A model generated the notes under the pieces. The model searched no databases. It had not been told where the DNA came from and worked only from the letters and a program-made list of their open reading frames with translations. A DNA stretch of 64,000 nucleotides, taken from NCBI GenBank assembly GCA_038503075.1, contig JBCAML010000009.1, forward strand, positions 1,798,001 to 1,862,000. The letters run 5' to 3'. Both the position numbers and the translations under genes were made by a program. Positions 1-12,800 of the stretch are shown in pieces (the first letter of the stretch is position 1; each line of letters begins with the position of its first letter). This stretch comes from Gyromitra esculenta (Eukaryota > Ascomycota > Pezizomycetes > Pezizales > Discinaceae).

Positions 1-730
1 ATATACGGCGGGTTCGCAACCACTATGTCTACTTTCCCACCTTCCTGATCCTGCGCCCATAATCGCCCATTGAAGTAGCGTCGTACCTTTCCCAGAGCAA
101 AATCAGGGATCAGAACGTCGCCGCGCCGGAACATTACATTTAAGGCTGCATCGGCGGGGAGGTTGCCGGCGGCGATATTATGGGTGACGTTTTCTCGGGC
201 GAGGGTTATGGCTGTGGGCGAGATGTCGATGCCGAAACACCGGGATTTGATTCCAGCGGCGGAAAGGAGGGAGTAGAGGTGTAATGGGATGCAACCAGTT
301 CCTGTGCATAAGTCAAGGATGCGAAGGGGTCGAACGAGGGGACGGAGGTTGGCGGAGAGGTTGCTGAAGAGGTGGGTTGTTAGATGTTCGGTTTCTGGTC
401 TAGAGGGCTATTAGAATTGGGTGTAGATGACGAATGGAGTGATGAAAGGTACCTGGGTATTAGAACTCCTTTCTTGCAGAGTATTTCTAGATCACCGAAG
501 GGCTGAGTTCCGAGGATGTATTGCAGTGGTTCTCCTCGTCCCCGTCGTTCACATAGCTGCTCCAAAGTTTTCTTCCCTCGTTTCTTATCTTTTTTTTGGG
601 CGATGAATTCTCGCAGCCAGCGTAGTTCGGATTCTGCTTGTTCGAGGGTTCGGCATTCTCGCAGCAGCGTGTGGAGTAATTGGTTTCTTGCGAGTGCGGT
701 GTGGACGAGTGATTGTGGGAGGCGGGGCAT
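1..730 (-). CDS. MTQ1: PrmC/HemK-type N5-glutamine methyltransferase (release-factor methylase), 3' end beyond the left edge
   Basis: The two visible exons are 453-730 and 1-399, separated by a 53-bp intron (400-452, GTACCT donor, CTCTAG acceptor). Splicing restores the family signature LIPRPETE across the junction. The start is the ATG at 728-730, which opens a typical helical N-terminal substrate domain containing GEPLQYILG. Exon 2 then shows SAM-binding motif I (LDLCTGTGCIPL), an acidic motif II region (FGIDISP) and, at the very edge, the catalytic NPPY motif followed by Ile. Known role of the family: methylation of the Gln of the GGQ loop in class I release factors using S-adenosylmethionine; fungal Mtq1 acts in mitochondria. 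No clear mitochondrial presequence is visible, so assignment to Mtq1 rather than another PrmC paralogue is inferred from the N-terminal domain. The 3' end of the gene lies outside the window, so completeness cannot be judged. Confidence 0.87.
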
Positions 731-1282
731 CCTGTGGTCTTTCTTTTTCTTTTGGAGGATCCCAGAAACGGAAGGTTGGGCGCAGATGTAAGGGACGCTT
801 GGCAGGTAAGCGAACCCAACGGTGGCACCTACCTCCTGCTGATCGTTACTCGAGAGTATCGACCTAGCGATCCGTAATTTCGCAGGGGAGATTGCGCAAC
901 TGCAAGGCGCCTTGAGTAAACGAAGGCAGATAGTGGAACGTACATCATTGTGTCACTATGTTTGCGATAGCTGGTCATGTAATATCACTCGCCTTGTTCC
1001 TGGGTTGATTGGAAATCTATCACCACTGGGGATTGAGAGCTTAAGACGATGTAGCAGCTACTTGAAAATAGTGATGATCGAGGAGGCAGACGGCGACGCC
1101 GGGACTTTAAGCGAAGATTTGCAGCCATCGTGGATGCGGGATAGGAAATGCTTCCGCACACCATCCCACACCCGCAAAAAACAGCGGAAATTGACGGCAG
1201 GTGGTAGTAAAGACAGCTATACGTAATAAAAGTGATGGAGACAAGTAAAAGGATGGTGAATAATGGTGAAAGATGATGAAAG

Positions 1283-1430
1283 ATGATGAGGCTTGATGGG
1301 AAGAGACGGAAAAAGGACGAAGACTGATAGAAGATGATGAAGCTTGATGGGAAGAGACGAGAGAGGGATGAAAATTGATGAAGCTTGATGGGAAGAGACG
1401 GAGAAAGGATGAAGATTGATGAACATCGAC
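1283..1430. repeat. Minisatellite, about three units of 43-52 bp
   Basis: The core aagcttgatgggaagagacg (first copy aggcttg...) recurs three times, each copy followed by an A/G-rich tail ending in a gaagattgat-like segment. Shorter gatgatgaa repeats precede it from about 1230. Purine-rich on the + strand. Confidence 0.75.
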
Positions 1431-1775
1431 AAGTAGCGGTGGAAAACAGTAGAGAAAAATAATCTTAAACCAGAAAAGCAATCAGAAGAAACTTCTCTTC
1501 ATCTCCTCGCACAGCGGCCAGAAGACAATGAGAAGCAGCAGTAGAAACCACTGACTTCTGTGGAAAAAAGGCATCTGCCAAAAACCACTATTAGTAGACT
1601 GGGTATGACCCCAGTCCAGAGAAGGTAGAGGACCAGGCGTGAGCCCGATCCCAGTGTGAAGAGACCAAGGCTACTGAAGCTCTCACCATAGGCAGGGAGA
1701 GCTCCAGCAGACAAGACCGTTAACGGTCCCGGAGCACCGCCTTCCGGAACGAAGAAGCCCAGAACTAGGAGCCTA

Positions 1776-1933
1776 GTCACTGGTGTTCAGCCCACTCCCG
1801 AAGGCGAGCGATCAACCAGCGACCGTGATAGCAGCCTCGAAGAGGCTCCGGGCGTTCCTTCCGGCGATGCCAGGGGAGGCCAAGGTCTAAACTGCCAGTC
1901 ACTGATGTTCGGCCCACTCCCGAAGGCGAGCGA
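1776..1933. repeat. 37-bp direct duplication (1776-1812 and 1897-1933)
   Basis: Both copies begin gtcactg and contain cccactcccgaaggcgagcg. They differ at two positions and lie 121 bp apart inside an otherwise unassigned GC-richer block (about 1500-2160). Origin unknown. Confidence 0.6.
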
Positions 1934-4229
1934 ACTATCAGTGCCACAGGCCAGCCTCGACAAGCAGGGCCTCCCCACTCGTAATACCGTGGTGGTTACC
2001 CACCAGGGAAAGGGACAGACTCCCGGGAAACTCTCAAGTGAGAGGAGGAGAAAGGGAGGAGGGAGGAGGACGTATGCGGTGGCGGTGGTTGTCGTATCCA
2101 GTTGCTGTTGCATTCGGTGGGGGACGCATGCGGTGGATGATACAGAAGAGAAGAAGAAATAGGATGAAGGTGAGAAGAAGACAGTTTATATAGATATTAG
2201 CCGCCAAGGACGAGCGGCGAATTTTGTTGGTGTGGGCGGTTGAACCGAGAGCGGCGAATTTCTAGTTCTGAGGTGCGCGACTTCCATAGAATGGCTCTCG
2301 TGACCATCTCTTCCTGGCAGCACTTCGTAGCTGTAGTCGGAGAGAATAAGGGCTTAAGCGAGCCAAGGACTTCAGAGCTTTTGATATATGAACTTCCCTT
2401 GTTTTCTGTCACTGAGAGCCTTTCTCGATTGATTTTTCTCCTCTTATGCCTCGCGTCATAGAATATGACTCGATTATATGCGGGGCACGAATAATTTCTA
2501 CGTCTCACTCGGCGGTCCTACAGAGAAAGCGGAGGAATTTTTCAAGAGCTCTATCAAGTAGAACATATTACTAAGAAGTGGAGATCAAATTGAGGCAAGT
2601 GGGATTGCTGAGCACACTTGTGGCGGGGTGGCTTTAGAGATACGTACATTTAACCTATCACGCGACGTGCTCACAGCTTAGCGAGATATCAGCAAGGTTA
2701 AGCGCTGTCGTATCTGTAGAGACAGTCGCAGAATGTTTTATTATTTTATGAACTTTGGTATGTCTTGAACAAACTCATGCTGTCTGCGGAAATTTGATAA
2801 AAACACACGACGACTAAAAAAAATCAACTCTACCAGGAATTTCGGAAAAAACCTGCAGTTCCTAGAAATTGCAACTACATGTACATGTAGGATACGAGCC
2901 AGCTAGCCAAGATAGTTCGGAATTTAAATTAGTATCATCGTCGGTTTTCTTTCTGAGAGAGTTTCTTGGTTTAGTTCATGTCAAGTCACTCGCGCCAAGT
3001 CTTGCCAAGAGTCAATTCTCGCCCACCATCTGGGTGGTATCCCTTACTATGGGCAACCTCAATCTCGACCCTCAATTTCGAAATATTTAAGACTCCTTGC
3101 GAGACCTCTCAAGGACCTTGCTGATGTCTTTGAAACACTGGTAGTGTGGCCTTAATCGTGCCCTACCTTATACTAGCTCAACCGTTCCGTCCACCCCCAA
3201 CATACGCATCAGTTCCATACTCACGCATCCTCCTACATATACTCGCGCCGTTATTGCTCGTCTCCTAGCCAATGCGATTTCAACGACTTAAACTAGAGCT
3301 GTCGAATCTATAGTCTCACCAATACCACCGTTTTCTGGATTTATCTGCTCGATCACCGAACCCATCGCCCCCTGAAAATGTCTGTAGTAACAGCGTTCGT
3401 GACGGTGTTGTCGACCTTACTTATCTCACGTATATTTCGCTGACCAGTCTTTCGGCTAAGAGTCCATTAACACTTTCTTAGGCCTATCTTTTGGCATCCG
3501 TATGCTGTAGTGAAGCTAAGAGGATACTTTGCAAGATACTCAGGGCTGGCTACAATCAGAAATCCAGGAGATAACCCAGATGAGTCTTCACTCCTACTGG
3601 GGAGGGGGAAGCGTTATAGAGTTTACTACGGCGCTCGGGTTTATAGCGAGAATAAAACACGAGGAGGCAGGATGAAGGAAGCATCTAAGGAGGGAGACAC
3701 TTCAGAATTTAAATAAATACGTATAGACGGCATGCAAAGTATAGCATCATCCTTACTCAAGAACTACAAGTATCATCCCTACAACTCCCAATAACACAAC
3801 CTCGCTTCAATCGCCTGCCGCGTCTAAGAGCGACAAAAATGCTCACTCCGATCTTTCCCCGGGCCCACTTTTCCTCACCTTCGCTAGCACAGCGACAGCA
3901 TCCGATTATGACCGTGCAACACCCGTTTCGACACCGTTTCGGAACCCCACTGTAGGCCGATTTTCCGGAAATCAACCCTGACAGTTGGTCTAGTAGCGCA
4001 TGTTTGTTTCGGCTCGTGCGGCTGCTTAACTTGAATGACGTCCCTCTAAACTGTAGGTTGAATTAGATAAGACTCTAAAAATTCATAAACCGCTACGCGT
4101 ATAGGTAAGAAAGCGCGCCACACGTTCTAATAGGGCACGAGGTCCTAGTAAGCAATGCGAAGAGTGAATAGAAGTAACACACAGTAGATTTCACGGGCTA
4201 TATCATTCTAGACTTATCGTGCTCCATCC

Positions 4230-4252
4230 TGTATTCCTCTTGGAGGAATACA
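4230..4252. repeat. Perfect 10-bp inverted repeat with a 3-nt loop
   Basis: TGTATTCCTC, loop TTG, GAGGAATACA. It lies in the middle of a gene-free spacer, so it could be a hairpin or a binding palindrome. Nothing around it indicates a terminator. Confidence 0.5.
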
Positions 4253-5829
4253 TGGAATTTGACTGCTAAGGAGCCGAAATTTGTGCCTCAGTGACAGAGG
4301 ACGCACTTCAACCGCTTTAGACTTCAGTATCTTTCGACGCACACCGTAGTTGATTCACGTACTGTCTGTCGTTCGGGCCTGCCGACATTTCCGAGTGATT
4401 TTAATGACTGCTCCGGTCTTGACAGCCGAGATATACGCCGAGTCTGGGATAAGAACTAGTGTTTGTTTCCTTTTCTCCGTTGCTTTTCGGTTGGTTGCTG
4501 TTGCTTATAGCTGCTAGCCAAGTTCGTGTAGCCAGACTGGGACTATGAAGTTCGGGAGCTAGCTCATCCAATTTCTGGAAGTATCTTTAAAGCACTAGGC
4601 TGCGCTATAACTGGTTTGTAAGTGAGTTTCTGGGTAACTAGGAATCGCGTTCGGGATATCTCGAAAACTGTCGTCATTGTGGAGAGGAAGACCTTCGGGA
4701 GAGCTAGGCGGGGGTGTGGTGGATATCCATGCAGTATCTGCCGGTCAGTACCGAGACTCCACCACAAAGATAGCCTTTCCGAAATAAACCGAGATGGACC
4801 GCGGTGGTTCGCAATTTAATCATTAACCTCAATGAAGATGGCGCATATCGAGGTACCGTCCTTGGAGTCAGTGAAAATTGTAGCTAGCCGAGATCTCCTC
4901 AATTCTCGTAAGCAGGATAATCCATAGGTTGATCCAGGCAAAGCACTGAAGATGTTAAGATCGTGAGAATTTTAACTGAGTTAGTCAGGGGTAGATGCGG
5001 GTTCAAGTGGATGTCTTGGTGAACTTATGCGCCGGTACCAGTGGTGGGGCGAGAACGTCAGTTGTTATATTCTTTCAGTATTGTCTCCCCGACGTGTACC
5101 CGGAAATACACATCGTGTATCCGTATCGATATTGATGGATAAACCGTGGACCCGCGCCAAACTGTCAGGGTTGAGGCTGCATGGCTTATCGATAATGCGG
5201 GGAGCCAAGATGATTCCCGCGCCGCATTTCGAAGTACGCTAAACCGAATTGAGCAGATCCGATGTATCCCCGGGAGCTCTCCATCTCTACCAGCTGCAGA
5301 GTGACAGAGTTTCCGAGGACACGCAAGGATTTTTCTCCACCTCTCTGTTTTGCCTTGCGGAAAAAAATGTTGCAAATTGCTCTGCGAAGGAGGAATAACT
5401 CAAGTGAATAGCGCGAGCTAGAAGCGCGAAGAAAAGCTTGGACAGTAGACCAGGGAAACTTAGCATTTCGTGATTTTGTACTTAAGGGAGCAGGATTTCA
5501 CTCTCTACTTGGCCTCACTATCATCACTTCTCATCACTTCTCATCTTTTCAGGTCAATTGTAAATTGAATCTGCAGCTTATTTCCTGGTTCTCAACACCT
5601 GCATTGTATCTCGAACGACATCTGCTTCCTGCCGGTCCTCCCCCGTTTACATTTTACCGGTGTGTATGCTCCTGCTGCTGCAAGCTGTTTGTCGCCATCT
5701 GGCAACATAATATAGCCGAAAGCCCCCGCTCCTTTATATACTTCACATTGCTGATTTCTCTTTCTTCTTTCCCTTCATAGCTGCACTACACTTAGAAATT
5801 TCAATTCTTCCTGAGCATCAATCGTCATC

Positions 5830-7358
5830 ATGGTACTTTCTGCCCCTCTGCGTTCTACTTCTGCATTGTTGAGGAAGCAATTCCTTCGCCCTTCTGTTTT
5901 ATCGACAAACTTCGCAGCCAGAAAAACTGCTTTCGGCGCTATTTCTGGAGCACGCACACTAACAGCCACTTTCAACCCTCAGGTCAAAGTTCTTGCTGTT
6001 CTTTACGACGTAAGTAGCTTCCCTTCTCCCTCTATTAATTTCTTGGTAGCAGGCAACTTAGAAATTTGGGCTGAGCATTCTGCAGGGCGGCCAACATGCC
6101 ATTGATGTTCCTGGGCTCCTTGGAACCACTGAGAATGAACTTGGTTTGAGGAAGTGGTTGGAAGATCAAGGTCATGAGCTCATAACCACCTCAGACAAGG
6201 AGGGCGAAAACTCTAAGTTCGATCGCGAATTGGTCGATGCAGAGATTATCATTACCACACCGTAAGCCATGCACCCCGCATTCCGTTTTAGGAATGACAC
6301 CTTGTCTCGGCGAAGATTAGCGGCTGATTTTGTACTTTTTCTGGCAGTTTCCATCCCGGCTACTTGACTGCCGAACGTCTTGCCAAGGCTAAGAAGTTGA
6401 AGCTTGCGGTTACTGCTGGTATCGGGTCCGACCATGTTGACCTCAACGTCGCGAACAAGACCAATGGTGGTATCACCGTTGCCGAAGTTACTGGCTCTAA
6501 CGTTGTGTCTGTTGCTGAACGTAAGATTCCCTGTGATGCGCTACCTCTAGGAGCATTGGTTAATAATTATTTACAGATGTTATCATGACTATTCTTACCC
6601 TCGTCCGCAACTTTGTCCCTGCCCATGAGCAAATCCAGGCTGGTGAATGGGATGTCGCCGCTGTTGCAAAGGATGAATATGATCTTGAGGACAAAGTTGT
6701 TGGAACTGTTGGTGTTGGGAGGATTGGTGAACGTGTCTTGAGACGTCTCCAAGGATTCGACTGCAAGGAGCTTTTGTACTATGACTACCAGGTTCGTAGA
6801 CTTCATCCTCATTTATTAGCAAACAGTCCAACTAACACGATTGAATAGCCCCTGAAGCCTGAGCTCGAGAAGCTTCTCGGCGCTCGCCGTGTCGACAAGC
6901 TCGAGGATCTCGTGGCGCAGTGTGATGTTGTCACTATCAACTGCCCTCTCCATGAAACCACCATTGGCCTCTTCAATAAGGAGCTCATCTCCAAGATGAA
7001 GAAGGGCTCATGGCTCGTCAACACAGCTCGCGGTGCGATCGTTGTCAAGGAGGACGTTGCCGACGCCCTTAAGAGTGGCCATCTCCGCGGCTACGGTGGT
7101 GATGTCTGGTTCCCACAGCCAGCTCCTAAGGACCACCCTCTGCGTTATGCCAAGAACCCCTTCGGTGGTGGAAACGCCATGGTCCCCCACATGAGCGGCA
7201 CCTCGATCGACGCCCAGAAGCGTTATGCCGATGGTACTAAGGCCATCATACAAAGCTACCTTTCTGGAAAGCACGATTACCGCCCAGAAGATTTGATCGT
7301 TATTGGCGGTGACTATGCCACTAAAGCTTATGGCCAAAGGGATAACAAGAAGCATTAA
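5830..7358 (+). CDS. FDH1: NAD-dependent formate dehydrogenase
   Basis: Oxidises formate to CO2 with reduction of NAD+; a D-2-hydroxyacid dehydrogenase superfamily enzyme. Five exons: 5830-6009, 6086-6261, 6348-6520, 6577-6791, 6849-7358. All junctions are GT/AG and the sum is 1254 nt, giving 417 residues. Visible hallmarks: LAVLYDGG at the exon 1/2 junction, [11 protein letters not shown], the SNVVSVAEH substrate/cofactor segment completed across intron 3, the Rossmann motif [17 protein letters not shown] with the catalytic Arg, and PHMSGTSID with the catalytic His. The first 50 residues are rich in Arg, Ser and Ala with no acidic residue, which looks like a mitochondrial presequence and makes the protein longer than the roughly 365-375 residues of cytosolic homologues. 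The chosen ATG has a CT-rich leader and an upstream TATA-like element. The gene looks intact. Confidence 0.95.
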
Positions 7359-10300
7359 GTACTGGGAAATCTGGGAGTTGTCACCATTTCTTTGTTTTTT
7401 TTGCAACAGCATGAGCCTGTCTTTTCTTCTCCTTCTTTGTTTGAGGTTTTAGAGTCTTGTTGTATATATAAATACTAGACGATTACTAAAAAAAATTCTG
7501 ATTCGGAGTCCAGTGGTGTATGCATCTGCAAACCCCAGGAGCCCTAGAACCAATTGATAGTAAGCCAGGTAGTAGTAAATCAAAAGAGAGTAAGACTATT
7601 TACATAACGAAACGTTAAATAACATCCAACAACTTTATATAACTACTTCCTACTAGTACAACAGCCCCGATCCGCCGGCAATCATGCTCAATGCCCCGAA
7701 TGTCGGAGACAGAAGGGTCGCCTATAGAACGTTGCTTTCATTAGTTACCCTTTACGGTAAAATCATAAGCTAATAAGCAAGATCAACCTGGCGAACAAGT
7801 TTCCAATAAGCCAGATATGTCATGTATGTCATAGAACAGAGCACTTAAAAAGCCTCTTTGAGCCCCCTAACTCGACGTTTCTGCTTCATCCTTCCAGATC
7901 TTAAGCTCTCTGTGGGCGATATAGCCAATATATTAGCGGGGGACAGCTTGCAGGAAAGCAAAGATATTAGATATATCGCTAAAAACGAACTAATTAAAGT
8001 ACCACTACTACTGCAGTTTCGCTTCCGGCTCGAGGGAGCGAGGGGAGACGATCTGAGACGTCTAGACCCTGACCCCCTCTTACCTACATGTCACTACCGG
8101 CTCAACTTCCAGTAGGATGGGTGATGCCAAGACTTCCTGAACTGGACTATACGGTACGAGCTAACGATATTCATTCGCGAAATACTTGCTACCAAAGACT
8201 ATATGTTACCAACATGCAACAGTGAGTATATAGGCCAATCCCATTCAAGCTATTGGCTTCCAGGAATTTTATCGACTCTATTACACTACATGTATCTAGG
8301 AGAGAATAACTGCCGCCCAATGTTGAACGAGTGACATTTAATGTTCGAGAAGTAACTACTTGTCTGGACACTTTTTCCTTCACTGTTTGTGCTTTTTTTT
8401 AATGGCATCTTTAAAACGCTGTAAGAGTCATTTTAACAAGAGAAACTACATTTAGCCAGGGCTAAGTGGGGTTAGTGTTGTCCGCTAGCAATCGCCCTCG
8501 CCTCCAGCGTAGGCTCGATCATAGCCCCACTCGCTGCTACACATCAGAGAGCATCCTACGAGCACAGGGCTTAGCACGAGACTACATCCACTGGCAGCCT
8601 TACTTCTTTTGGGATCACCAGCGTCTACACTTCCAATCTCTATCCCAGACAATTTTCGACTCAAACTTGCATACCCGCTTGCACCCTCAGTTCCCGAATC
8701 GACGTCCCGAAAGACATTAGCTTTTGTTCATGGCTGTTGAAAGAACTCGACCGGCTCGAAAACAGGGACGACGTAGTGCTAGCTGATGCGAAGAGATGAA
8801 ACGTGCGCATGCCGCTCTCCTGAGAATTCGCGGAGGCCGATCAGCTATTTGCACGGATTACATGGGCGTGTAAGATGAAGAGTATGAACACATACTCGCA
8901 AACCGTAGCGGTAGTTCATCGGAATCTAAGCTAGGTGGTATTATTGGATTAGGACTTGATTGCTAGAGGAACAATGAGGGGAGGAGCGAGACGGAGTATT
9001 AGGGAGTTTTGTGCCCGCCGTTGCAGAGACTAGAGAGGCGGGTATGGAACGGGGTTCTATCTACCAGACGAGGTTTTCGCATTGATATTTTGCAATGGCA
9101 TGTGCTGGGCTGAACGGGGTGTTGTGGGTTTTCAAAACTCCAGATTAGGAGTTAGGGATTATGAAACTAAGGAAGGCAGCGTGGGCAGCGGTGGCTGCGG
9201 TGGCTGAAGTGGAACATGGTATTGATATCAGGAAGGCGGAGACGGCTCTGGATTGCAGTAATTGCGATGCTCTTTGGGGCCTGTGGGCGAGGGTGCTAGG
9301 CCAGCAGCGTTGCAGGCTGTTGCACCGGTTGCTGATACGGGCCTTGAGTAGTTTTGTTTTCGGTCGCGGAAGGGATTTCAGGAGCAGGCTGAAAGTCTCG
9401 TTGCATTAGTTTACTTTGATGAAGTAACGTGATGTATCGGTTAGAACCTACTAAAGAGAGCATTTAACTAGTTTGTGGGGTGTCCTTAATGATATGGCCA
9501 GGATGCAGGTGCACGGTTTTTGCTGGAGGTTTCGAGAGATCGGTACTCTGAAGAGAAACTGATGCTTGGTTTCTTTGTTTACAACCGGGATTTCGGTGTT
9601 CTAGAGAGATTTTAATTTCGTGTAGCGTTTTATTCGTCAAAATGCTAGGACGATTGACAGCTCGTGTGTCATTACATGTAGTTATTCTCTTCTCCTCCTC
9701 CTCCCCACTTCATTAATCCAGTGTTCAGATTTGTTTCCCGTTATTGGTGAAGGAACAGAGTATATAAAACGAGGACGGTATAGTGTGCTGAATGAAATAA
9801 TAAATAAATAATGCGGAGGGCATACAAATACCGAATCGTATCCCATGACGCAGTGCTAGGTTGCGCGTTGTTAGGAGAGACGACGAAGCCAAGGACCGAG
9901 AAAGTTTGTGGTGTGGTGTGTGGCACATACTCAGAGGGAGGGCATCATCGCGACTGGGTGTTTCATCGCGAGCACCAGAGTGTACATGTAGCTCATTAGC
10001 TGCTCTTCCAATCAAGGCGTGCAGGGAAAACAACAGGGTTTTCTCAATACTGGAGGTTTTGGCAGGATCTCGACTCCAGAAATAAGGTTATGTTTGGGCA
10101 GGGTATGGCAGATCTCGGGAAACACAGGTGCCGAATCAGAATCCATGATGCATCATCCGTGCTGTATCCTGTCCCACCGTCCCACAAATAAATGAATACA
10201 TGTAAATACATGTACTCTCCCTTATCGTGTAGCACACGTCTGCTTGCTCTACAGGGCTAGCACAGTCGGGGGCGGAGAACGGACTCCGAAATAAATAGAC

Positions 10301-10856
10301 CAGCCAGCAGATAAAGCCCTGCTGGATGATTACTCTCTCTCCGGCTGCGATACGCTCGGCCATGGCACTGCAATGTCCGGCGTCTGGTCACGTGCCCCTA
10401 CTCTAGCGCTGCCCCAAAATAAGCATAAGGCCACCGTCAACTCCCCGTCTGCACCAACAACTACATCCCTCAGAGACATAGTTTTCATCAACCTCGCCCT
10501 CTAGTGATCCTTGGATTCAAATCGACAGCCTGGGGGCCTTCTCCCAGACGAACCACAGCTCCCTGCCGAACTCGGGGCGAAGTCGAAACTAGGGTCCTCT
10601 CTATTTGCGGCTTGCCGAGTTTTGTATAGAAGGCTGAAGATCCTGCGGCTCCGCAAAGTCTCACGCTACCATCATCCCTGGCTGATTGCAGGACAGGAAG
10701 GGGGGAAACGACGAACGCATCAAGGAAGGAAGGAAGACCACCGACGACTTGCTACGACAGTAGATCTACCTCTCCTGAAGAACACCAGCCTCCCCTTTCG
10801 CTCCTGCGAAGAAACAGAAATCACAACAAACACCACTCCCCTCCACCTTCTCAGCC
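7359..10856. other. Gene-poor spacer between FDH and the MSO1-like gene
   Basis: No coding region could be supported. Five TACATGTA palindromes lie at 9673-10214 or close to it (9673, 9983, 10197, 10207; the last two form a pair). A diverged repeat at 7536-7684 resembles 17437-17612. The last 300-400 bp before 10857 are probably promoter and 5' leader of the next gene. Confidence 0.55.
7536..7684 (+). repeat. Diverged dispersed repeat, copy 1 (copy 2 at 17437-17612)
   Basis: The two segments share in the same order a gagccct block, cagg..agtaaatc.aaag, taac.tccaa followed by tttatata, and a cgcc.gcaa end. I judge about two-thirds identity by eye over roughly 125 bp. No coding capacity or terminal repeats were seen, so it is probably an old mobile-element relic. 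Confidence 0.35.
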
Positions 10857-11774
10857 ATGTCTTATTTTTCCAACATCCTCACCGCGACCAAATCCCGCTA
10901 CCAGTCCATCCGCGGCGAAGGTGAATCCGATGGCGACACGGAAGACGACTCTCACATTTCGCGTTCGCTCCGTAATTACTATCTCGAAAACGGCCGTCCG
11001 ATACCCGACTGGCTTGGTGGCGGTCCACCTCCCGTGCAATCGCTCCGCGGCACCCACGGCCAGCCAGGCCAAATCCCTCCGGGCGGCAGAGGCCGAGGTG
11101 CCCAGAACGTCAATGCGTCTCTCAGCGACATCTGGGACAACCCTGGACAGCAGGGTCAGCAATTCCAAAATAACCCCGTTGCTCGTCCGAGATTCGGCTC
11201 CCAAAACCAGCAGAGACCGAACTTATCCCCCGACGAGGGATCTGGAGGTCCGCCGCCACCGCAGCCGCAGGACGGGGGTAGCGGTGCTGGAAAGGCCCTG
11301 ACGAGTGCACAACAGAGGATCAAGGAACGATTGTGGGGAGGGAGGACCGCTTCTCCGCCACCGAATCAGGTTCAGTCTCAGAAGGCAGTGGCTCCACCAC
11401 CCCCGATGAGTATGCAAATGCCCATGATGCCCGGAGAGCAGTATTTCGGAGGCAATGCACCGCCACCGCAGGGCGCGTCTAGAAGTCGGTCGCCAGCAGG
11501 AAGACCAGGGCCTAGTGGATCTAGAGGACCGCCACAGCAGCAAGGGAGGCCGCTTGCGAGTGCCGGCATGCCGTGGGATGATGGTGGGTATAATGGGGGT
11601 GGGTATAGTGATGGGTTTGATGGGGCACCTGGAGTGCCGGGGTATTATGGCGGTAGCTCTGGGGGCGGAGGTAATTTGCGGAGGCCAGGGGGCGGTAGCG
11701 GGGGAGCGAGCAATGGAGGGAGGGTTGGACTGCCGACTGGGCCGAGGCCGCCGCGGCAGGAGAGAGGATATTGA
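10857..11774 (+). CDS. MSO1-like protein (Sec1-binding exocytosis factor)
   Basis: A single-exon gene of 305 residues. The N-terminal 55 residues contain the fungal Mso1 Sec1-binding signature: SRYQSIR, an acidic DGDTEDDSHISR stretch, then LRNYYLENGRPIPDWL. Known role of the family: Mso1 binds the SM protein Sec1 at SNARE complexes on the plasma membrane during secretion. The rest is low complexity and rich in Gly, Pro, Gln and Arg. Two short blocks typical of filamentous-fungal homologues stand out: SLSDIWDNPGQQ near residue 88 and QRIKERLWGG near residue 150. No transmembrane segment is visible. The ATG at 10857 is the only reasonable start, as the conserved block begins within the first residues. 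The identification comes from recalled family signatures; the disordered C-terminus adds nothing. Confidence 0.75.
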   Translation: MSYFSNILTATKSRYQSIRGEGESDGDTEDDSHISRSLRNYYLENGRPIPDWLGGGPPPVQSLRGTHGQPGQIPPGGRGRGAQNVNASLSDIWDNPGQQGQQFQNNPVARPRFGSQNQQRPNLSPDEGSGGPPPPQPQDGGSGAGKALTSAQQRIKERLWGGRTASPPPNQVQSQKAVAPPPPMSMQMPMMPGEQYFGGNAPPPQGASRSRSPAGRPGPSGSRGPPQQQGRPLASAGMPWDDGGYNGGGYSDGFDGAPGVPGYYGGSSGGGGNLRRPGGGSGGASNGGRVGLPTGPRPPRQERGY

Positions 11775-12800
11775 ACATTTGCATTTACGACTTGAATTAG
11801 CATTGTAATTGCTACAATGGGGATTTCCGCGTTAGAATTCTTTTGAGCCATCGGTTTTATTTTTATTTTTTGATTCCTGCGTGGCGAACGGGGAAAGGGG
11901 GAGTTGAAGTGGGGTATATTATACAGATGTCGCGTCTAGATCTACTTCTCGATATATATTGATGAGAATGATGTTTATGACGGGGGTTGATAAGTGGGAG
12001 TGTCTAAAGAAAAGTTGGATTTCTTCTCGAGAGAATGGGGAATGATTGTTGGAACAGTTTTATGATGTTTTTTTTACGTGGCGATGTTTATTTCCTCTTA
12101 TTACCTATTATTCCTTCACTTTCTTTCTTCTTTCTTTCTTCCTTTCCTTTTCACAGGCGATACAGGTTTTCCTGGGCTTACTAGTACTGGGGATGCTTGT
12201 GTTGGCTACTGTAATGATTTGTTTGAGTGTGTATCTATGAAGGTTTCTTTGTGTGGAATAAGCCATGCATATGTCAGACTGGTGTTTGTAGTGCTGCTGG
12301 AGTGTACTTGCTTGTGAGTGAGCTGTGAGTGAGCCCCAAAGACCAGCTCCAGAGTCGATCTCCCACAACTCCACATTTCATTCCTGGATCCCTGAGGCAC
12401 CCCCACCAAACTATCACCCTCCATTCCCCACAAAAGTAGCATCTAAATACTCTTCATTGTCCTGTTACACACACCCGCAGCTGGCCGAGGTTTCACAAGC
12501 ACGGCCACGCCCCACGTGCCTGTGGCTAGTATAACCACTCATCACCCATTCACACGCGTCGTCATCTAGCAAGTCGCATAGGTATCTTGGTTGCCTCGTC
12601 TTGTGCCCCGCCACCCGGCCTACGCAACCCGACGACGTATCTCTATCTAACCCCACCTCCGCCTCGTCTTCCTCCTCGTCAGCTCTCTAGCCTATTACCC
12701 ACTCCTTTAGAGACTCTTATTAAACCCTTTACATTATTCTCCGTTGACCGGTTCCCCATCTTCGTTAAACCCCGTATCGCCCTCCCTGTAGCTATCGATA
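11775..12800. other. Spacer with 3' region of the MSO1-like gene and promoter of the GYP7-like gene
   Basis: A pyrimidine-rich run lies near 12110-12160 and a C-rich leader precedes 12801. No supportable coding region was seen. Confidence 0.5.

Larger units (their letters stand above)
731..5829. other. Long spacer between the methyltransferase and formate dehydrogenase genes
   Basis: No supportable gene was found on either strand: the open frames are short, unrelated to known families and lack spliceable neighbours. The spacer holds a minisatellite (about 1283-1430), a duplicated 37-bp segment (1776-1812 and 1897-1933), a perfect hairpin (4230-4252) and two overlapping TACATGTA palindromes (2876-2889). 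The last 100 bp are the CT-rich leader of formate dehydrogenase with a TATA-like tttatatac at 5731-5739. Confidence 0.6.
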